Below are positions 60,301 to 64,000 of a stretch of DNA of 64,000 nucleotides, piece after piece. Within the stretch, counting starts at the first letter, position 1; every line of letters starts with the position of its first letter. The DNA comes from JAGXTF01 sp038317095 (GTDB lineage: Bacteria; Bacteroidota; Bacteroidia; NS11-12g; UBA955): assembly GCA_038317095.1 (NCBI GenBank), contig JBBQBB010000005.1, positions 1 to 64,000 on the forward strand, in the 5' to 3' direction. The notes beneath the pieces were generated by a model, which was not told where the DNA came from, searched no databases, and saw nothing but the letters and a program-made list of their open reading frames with translations. A program made the position numbers and the translations under genes.

Positions 60301-61048
60301 TAAGGAATACGAATTGTATAAATTTGAAAGAAGCGGTTCACCGGGGAAAGTTCAGTTTGCCTATAGTAAAGATACTTTTTTTAGGGATTCTTCTTTTAAC
60401 GTAGACAATGAATCGTGGTGCTATTCAATTGTAGTAACAGACAAATGTGGGCATGCCAGCAACCAAAGCAACAAAGGTTGCAATGTAATTATTAACGGCA
60501 CTGCAACAGGTCGCCCGGAATACTATTTTGATTTAAAATGGCAAGATTATGAAGATTGGGGGCAAGGCGTAAAAGATTGGACATTGGAAAGGCAATATGC
60601 TTCCAACCCATGGACAATGCTTGCCAATGCAGGTGCAAATCAAAATTATAAGGATGATAAATTGGATTTTGATTGGGGTGGATATTGGTATAGGGTTACC
60701 GCCACAGAATATTTAAAATCACCTTACAGGGCACCATACCAAAGCCAAAGCAACTGGATTTATTTATACCAACCGCCAGAACTGTGGGTGCCCAATGCAT
60801 TTACACCGAATGAAAACGGCATGAACGATGCGTGGGGAACAGTACCCGTTTTTGTGCGCAATTACAATATGAAAGTGTACAACCGATGGGGTCAAAAAGT
60901 ATGGGAATCTACCGCGAAAAAACTACAATGGGATGGCACTGTGGATGGCAAATTGGCCGAAGATGGGGTGTTTGCATGGTATGTGCAGTTTGATGGCTGG
61001 GATGATAAAAAGTACACCATGAAGGGAACAGTAACTGTGATTCATTGA
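57308..61048 (+). CDS. Large secreted protein with DUF7948, SBBP repeats and T9SS type B (gliding motility-associated) C-terminal domain
   Basis: About 1246 residues. The likely TTG start at 57308 gives MKDWKQFYLKSMLLGLSFLVLNFAFSQ, a signal peptide; TTG 57263 and ATG 57341 are alternatives. N-terminal DUF7948 (~27-240; VKFIENKGQWCNKATYKAAL, DLWLTDSGLLFSLWDP, PLKWKGGLHANTELWVRNIYDGVDL), then SBBP-type beta-propeller repeats (~250-770; YLGGFGNEQPHSMVTN, AIYGIALGKSNDIYASGGT), then fibronectin-like domains, and a C-terminal CHU_C domain (PPELWVPNAFTPNENGMNDAWGT, KVYNRWGQKVWES, WDGTVDGKLAEDGVFAWYVQF). T9SS type B cargo, probably surface-exposed. Confidence 0.92.
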   Translation: MKDWKQFYLKSMLLGLSFLVLNFAFSQVKFIENKGQWCNKATYKAALTNGDLWLTDSGLLFSLWDPSAGETLHDKGLAKFTLKQHAFYLHFKGGNMANITAGGETSEEYYNYFLEKDPLKWKGGLHANTELWVRNIYDGVDLQIFSSNGNLKYNLICNKPENISQIRLQYIGVDSINITNNHIELKTSVQEFIEAMPLVLGTNKLGNQEIATKYKMFDDGIGFEIPSGVQSRYTQIVIDPILVFSTYSGSKADNFGCTGTYDDLGFSYSGGTVFDFGFPVTLGAFQTSFKGGVDENLSYGGGRDVGILKYTPDGKSLVYCTYLGGFGNEQPHSMVTNALHELQVVGSTRSTNFPVSATAFDKTQNGDYDFFITHFSADGKSIIGSTYIGGSGMDASGADRENNGLESYPLLFNYADEFRGEILCDANNIYVGGITYSSDFPGLNTPLPRNQDGCVFSMSADLSKLNWSTVIGTSNFDAIYGIALGKSNDIYASGGTNSNDLGIAYPTFKKAYAGGIADAMALRLNRSDGSILQSTYFGTAAYEQAYFVQTDNSGNPYFYGQTDGVFPIVNSPYNQPGKGQFIVRFDTALSNYTLSTTFGANNNGPNISPSAFLVDRCERIFVSGWGGGTNSHVRDAFTGKAKAHFNRGSTYNMQVTSDALQKTTDGSDFYIAVFSKNMYALSYATFFGGIGAGTKSADEHVDGGTSRFDKKGIIYQAVCAGCGKNGLFPTTPGAYSRTNNSFNCNNALFKIDFQNLNKKPFMTDTFIKVVATDNIDFTKIAKDPDPFDTLQLKVFVINKAGIQSPDTPIFTLTKGIGKASLRLAWNTKCNSWSTDTVQYRIMIYDKGCPNADTTWATLKILVTEPPKAVPPDAICVSYDRAIGELKISWPASNQDARFFSHFLLKRIDPLNQETMLLQINNTAVGSYIDVAVVNPSTNNYCYWLEGYNTCGTLVKAAMPFCTVQELNNPITGVRMKFATVENDKRVKIEWEKSQEPDFKEYELYKFERSGSPGKVQFAYSKDTFFRDSSFNVDNESWCYSIVVTDKCGHASNQSNKGCNVIINGTATGRPEYYFDLKWQDYEDWGQGVKDWTLERQYASNPWTMLANAGANQNYKDDKLDFDWGGYWYRVTATEYLKSPYRAPYQSQSNWIYLYQPPELWVPNAFTPNENGMNDAWGTVPVFVRNYNMKVYNRWGQKVWESTAKKLQWDGTVDGKLAEDGVFAWYVQFDGWDDKKYTMKGTVTVIH

Positions 61049-61372
61049 TTTTTTAGGTTTATAAATACCACTAAGTTGCGCCTACTTTTTTTGCCACTCA
61101 GCCAAGAAGCCTAGAACGAGGCTATAACTAAAATAATTTACTCTTTCTTTATGGCTTTTTTTGTTCACAAAGTTCACATCGCAAGCACAAATTACACAAA
61201 TGTTTTGCTGAATGTTTTGCGCGTTTGTTTTTGCCACTAAGGCATGCATCGTTTATCCGTAGTATTGTATCACTGTTTTATTCCTTTGAGGCCGCCCCCT
61301 GTGCGGCAGATTGGTCTGGCTGTTTATTGCCACAATTATGTTTCTCTATAATGGAATTTAAAAACACATGAT
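61049..61372. other. Intergenic spacer, 324 bases
   Basis: AT-rich with a GC-rich hairpin GCCGC-CCCCTGT-GCGGC at 61291-61307. No gene seen. Confidence 0.5.
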
Positions 61373-61933
61373 TTAAAATAGAAAACCAATCCCTAGTCTT
61401 CCATTCCATACAATATCAGCGTTATTATCGTTTTGCAAATTTCCTCGCAAATTTAAACAGGTTTTTTTAGCAAGTTTGAAATTAACACCAAGCGAAAAAG
61501 TATATCCAATGGAACTGTATTTGGAAGTGATTTTGGTGACCACAGGGTCTGGGTAATCTTGAAATTTTTGATACCAACTCCAGTATCGGGTATAAAAGCC
61601 CAAACCGATTTCGGGTTGAATTTTTTTGGTATTTAAAAAACTACGATAATAGGTCATTTCAATACCATGTGCCCAATTATTTTGTTCAGAAATAAAAGGC
61701 AATGCATCATCTACGAAAGAAAAATTTAAAACCGAAATACCTGCGGATAGTCGGTCTGCTTTTGTCAATTGGCGGCCGTATTCTAGTCCAACTCCGTTGC
61801 CGGATAGATCACCTGACCCAGTAAATGAACGGCCCATTTCTAATCGCAGATAATTGTTTTTTTCTTGTGCTTTTGAAAATGAAAAATTTAAGATAAATGC
61901 AATAAATACTAATATTTTGAAATATGTTTTCAT
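61373..61933 (-). CDS. Small outer-membrane beta-barrel-like protein
   Basis: 186 residues from ATG 61933 (MKTYFKILVFIAFILNFSFSKAQ, a signal peptide); an in-frame codon at 61951 overlaps the upstream gene and adds non-signal residues. The mature part shows alternating strands (LRLEMGRSFTGSG, GVGLEYGRQLTKADRLSAGISVL, GIEMTYYRSFLN, IGLGFYTRYWSW, GYTFSLGVNFKLAKKTCLNLRGNLQ) and ends in IGFLF with a C-terminal Phe, as in small outer-membrane barrels. Function unknown. It starts 14 bases after the polyprenyl synthase gene on the same strand. Confidence 0.72.
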   Translation of the reverse strand: MKTYFKILVFIAFILNFSFSKAQEKNNYLRLEMGRSFTGSGDLSGNGVGLEYGRQLTKADRLSAGISVLNFSFVDDALPFISEQNNWAHGIEMTYYRSFLNTKKIQPEIGLGFYTRYWSWYQKFQDYPDPVVTKITSKYSSIGYTFSLGVNFKLAKKTCLNLRGNLQNDNNADIVWNGRLGIGFLF

Positions 61934-61947
61934 ACGTATAATACAAA

Positions 61948-62898
61948 TCAACTTTCCCTTTTCCCAAGCATTTCGGCAAGTTCTACCAAATAATGTGTTT
62001 TGTCCCCCATTTGGGCCAAGTTTTGCAAAATATCGGCTGCCTTATCGGCATAAAATGCAGATAGGCGTTTTAATTCCTCATCCAAACCATGGTTTTTAAA
62101 TAGCTTGGTTGCATGGTATATGCGGTCTTCACTTTGGTTGGTAGCATATAACTGAGCAATTTGCAATCCTTTGTTTTTAGCCTTAATATAAAGCCAGGTT
62201 TTTTTGCCTTCTTCTATGTCGCCGCCGGCTTTTTTGCCTGTTTTCGAGGCATCCCCAAAAGTATCTAACCAATCATCATCCAATTGAAATGCAAGACCTA
62301 GTGATTCTGCGAACGTGTAATACTTTTTTGCTTTTTCATGGCTTGCACCAGCAGAACTGGCACCGCCGTATGCGCAACAACCTAGCAATACCGCAGTTTT
62401 TAAGCGTATCATTTCTAGGTATGATTCTTCCGTAACATCTTCCAATTGGCTAAACTCCATATCCATTTGTTGACCTTCACACACTTCGCGGGCAGTGCGG
62501 GTGAACATGTTTAATATCTCATCTTTTTGTTTGCCTTGGTATGCCAGTAAATACTCAAATGCCTTCACAAGCATATTGTCACCAGAAAGTATGGCCGTTG
62601 GGGTATTCCATTTCTCGTGCACGGTAGGCTGACCACGTCGCAACCTGGCATTGTCTAAAATATCATCATGCACAAGCGTAAAATTATGAAAAACCTCCAT
62701 AGTATGCCCAATGGGTAGTGCGTTCTCAATATTGCCACCCGCAGACAAAGCGGATGCAATAGAAAGCAAAGGCCTGGCGCGCTTGCCTCCCAATTCCATA
62801 ATGTACCGCATAGGTTCATACAATTCAACAGGAGTGCCAATAAAAGGACTCTCCATGCGATAATTTTCGTATAAGTTAAATAAGGTTTTTAAATTCAT
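61948..62898 (-). CDS. Polyprenyl (geranylgeranyl/farnesyl-type) diphosphate synthase
   Basis: 316-residue trans-isoprenyl diphosphate synthase. The first Asp-rich motif is DDILD (DDxxD) in FTLVHDDILDNARLRRGQPT and the second is DDDWLD in FQLDDDWLDTFGD. Other motifs: MELGGKRARPLLS, GGDIEEGKKTWL. An aromatic Phe lies at the fifth position before the first motif, and there is no two-residue insert in it; in this family that favours C20 (GGPP, type I-like) over C15, an inference only. Full length. It lies upstream of the small barrel gene and downstream of rnr on the same strand. Confidence 0.9.
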   Translation of the reverse strand: MNLKTLFNLYENYRMESPFIGTPVELYEPMRYIMELGGKRARPLLSIASALSAGGNIENALPIGHTMEVFHNFTLVHDDILDNARLRRGQPTVHEKWNTPTAILSGDNMLVKAFEYLLAYQGKQKDEILNMFTRTAREVCEGQQMDMEFSQLEDVTEESYLEMIRLKTAVLLGCCAYGGASSAGASHEKAKKYYTFAESLGLAFQLDDDWLDTFGDASKTGKKAGGDIEEGKKTWLYIKAKNKGLQIAQLYATNQSEDRIYHATKLFKNHGLDEELKRLSAFYADKAADILQNLAQMGDKTHYLVELAEMLGKRES

Positions 62899-62973
62899 GA
62901 ATGCACAAAGATGGTATATATTCAGGTATATTTAGGTGTTTGTTTAGCATTTACTGCGTTTAAGGTATTCTAT

Positions 62974-64000
62974 TTAATCTGCCAAAGTAAAATCAATCAT
63001 TCTGGCTTGCGGATTGGCATTTTTTACACGGATGCTAATTAAATCACCAAGTTTATACGATTTGCGGGTTCTGGTGCCCACTACTTTTCTTTCTTTCTCT
63101 AGAAAATAATAATTGTCACCCCGCATATCGCTAATGCGAATCATCCCTTCGCAATGGTTCTCTATGATTTCTGCAAAAATACCCCATTCCGTAACGCCAC
63201 TTACCACCGCCTCAAACACCGTCCCAATATGTTGTTGCAGGTATTCAGCCATTTTGTATTTGGTACTAGCCCGTTCTGCTTCTGCTGCTTTTTGTTCCAT
63301 ATTGCTGCTGTGTTTGGCAATCATTTCGATTTGCTCTGCGGTATATCCACCAGCTTCATTTAATAAATAATGTTGCAGCAACCGGTGCACCAACAAATCG
63401 GGATAGCGGCGAATTGGAGAGGTGAAATGGGTGTAAAATTCAAACGCCAATCCAAAATGATCACTGCGGCTGCCGGTATAAACCGCCTTAGCCATGCTGC
63501 GAATGGCCATTTGGTTGATTACATCCTCCTCAGGCTTGCCAACCAAATCTTCAAAAAGTTTGTTTAAACTGTGCCTTAAGTTTTTCTCAGAATTTAAATC
63601 CAATTTGTAACCAAACAATTGACAAAATTTAGAAAGTTCTATGAGTTTATCTTGGTTCGGGTTGTCGTGTATGCGATAAATAAAAGGCAATTCAGGCTTA
63701 TGTTTTTTCTTTACAAATTCTGCCACTTCGCGGTTTGCAAGCAACATAAATTCTTCAATCAATTTGTGTGCATCAAATCGCTTTTTTAACAATACTTGTA
63801 GGGGTTTTCCGTTGTCATCTAACTTAAACCGAATTTCATCACTTTCAAATCCGAGGGCACCGTTGTTTTTTCTTTGGGTATGCAGTTTTTTTGCCAATCC
63901 GTTTAAAAATTGCAATTCCGCATGCAAATCACCTTCTCCACTTACAATCCTTTCTTGGGCTTGTTCGTAGCTAAATCTGCGCTGGCTGTGAATCACACTT
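62974..64000 (-). CDS. rnr: Ribonuclease R, C-terminal part (5' end cut by window)
   Basis: About 342 residues of the RNB catalytic domain and C-terminal S1 domain. Seen: HSQRRFSYEQAQERI, FMLLANREVAEFV, YRIHDNPNQDKLIELSKF, the RNB signature HFGLAFEFYTHFTSPIRRYPDLLVHRLLQHY, and the S1 domain (GTVFEAVVSGVTEWGIFAEIIENHCEGMIRISDM). It is a 3'-to-5' hydrolytic exoribonuclease for structured RNA. The frame continues beyond base 64000, so only the 3' portion is here; the GTG at 63996 is internal. It lies 75 bases before the polyprenyl synthase gene. Confidence 0.93.
   Translation of the reverse strand, partial: SVIHSQRRFSYEQAQERIVSGEGDLHAELQFLNGLAKKLHTQRKNNGALGFESDEIRFKLDDNGKPLQVLLKKRFDAHKLIEEFMLLANREVAEFVKKKHKPELPFIYRIHDNPNQDKLIELSKFCQLFGYKLDLNSEKNLRHSLNKLFEDLVGKPEEDVINQMAIRSMAKAVYTGSRSDHFGLAFEFYTHFTSPIRRYPDLLVHRLLQHYLLNEAGGYTAEQIEMIAKHSSNMEQKAAEAERASTKYKMAEYLQQHIGTVFEAVVSGVTEWGIFAEIIENHCEGMIRISDMRGDNYYFLEKERKVVGTRTRKSYKLGDLISIRVKNANPQARMIDFTLAD

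Noticed and set aside
1..64000. tRNA, rRNA, riboswitch or phage genes
   Set aside because: No cloverleaf with a GTTC-type T-loop, rRNA stretch, integrase or structural phage gene was recognised by eye; a covariance-model scan would be needed to exclude small RNAs.

Overview
The window is AT-rich chromosomal DNA from a free-living member of the Bacteroidota. The lineage call rests on four things seen in the sequence. Many starts are preceded by the Bacteroidota -7 promoter element TAnnTTTG, often within 5-30 bases of the start codon. Three exported proteins end in type IX secretion (T9SS) sorting domains (two type A, one gliding-motility/CHU_C type B). Regulators are of the LytS/LytTR kind. 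There is a TonB receptor with a carboxypeptidase-like N-terminal domain and TonB-like proteins. KdsB implies a Gram-negative LPS core. No rRNA, tRNA, CRISPR array, phage or intact insertion sequence was recognised. I cannot assign a genus.

Layout. 1-7.0 kb: 3' part of a receptor-type adenylate cyclase, an exported M28 peptidase and small hypothetical genes, several with TTG starts. 7.0-9.9 kb (minus): a tight four-gene operon encoding a LiaF-like membrane protein, a DUF4288 protein, a LytS-type histidine kinase and a LytTR regulator. 10-17.1 kb: kdsB, a lone AAA ATPase behind a perfect dyad, alkaline phosphatase, a DOPA-dioxygenase-like enzyme, DUF4256 and DUF1801/YdeI proteins. 17.2-24.8 kb (mostly minus): rpe plus a TonB receptor, folP, a repeat-rich island around a GxxExxY gene, and fumC. 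25-29.3 kb: two T9SS cargo proteins (esterase, vWA protein) and a decayed RHS fragment. 29.4-36.2 kb: malic enzyme, GNAT, rseP-hscB and a PyrR-like phosphoribosyltransferase. 36.3-41.1 kb: three POT peptide transporters in a row. 41.1-47.8 kb: a 1359-residue TraB/GumN protein, a solitary nucleotide-sugar dehydrogenase and a small hypothetical gene among long repeat-bearing spacers. 48.1-53 kb (minus): outer-membrane protein, HU-SPOR protein, TonB-like protein and folC. 53.3-54.5 kb: rplU-rpmA and a thioesterase. 54.5-57.2 kb (minus): Pmp3-like lipoprotein, ECF sigma factor with a small partner, fmt. 57.3-64 kb: a large gliding-motility-type secreted protein, then a small barrel protein, a polyprenyl synthase and the 3' part of rnr.

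How it fits together. Most genes are housekeeping (translation, folate, TCA and pentose-phosphate enzymes, Fe-S assembly, isoprenoids, RNA decay) or serve the cell envelope (LPS, LiaF-like stress module, RseP, TonB parts, SPOR protein, T9SS cargo). Peptide uptake is emphasised by the three POT carriers together with the exported peptidase. The features most worth a second look are the 51-bp repeat array with the GxxExxY gene, the LiaF-like/LytTR operon, the dyad over the ATPase promoter, the HU-SPOR protein and the uncharacterised small gene at 47.5 kb. I did not find a feature that is clearly a new defence or mobile system.
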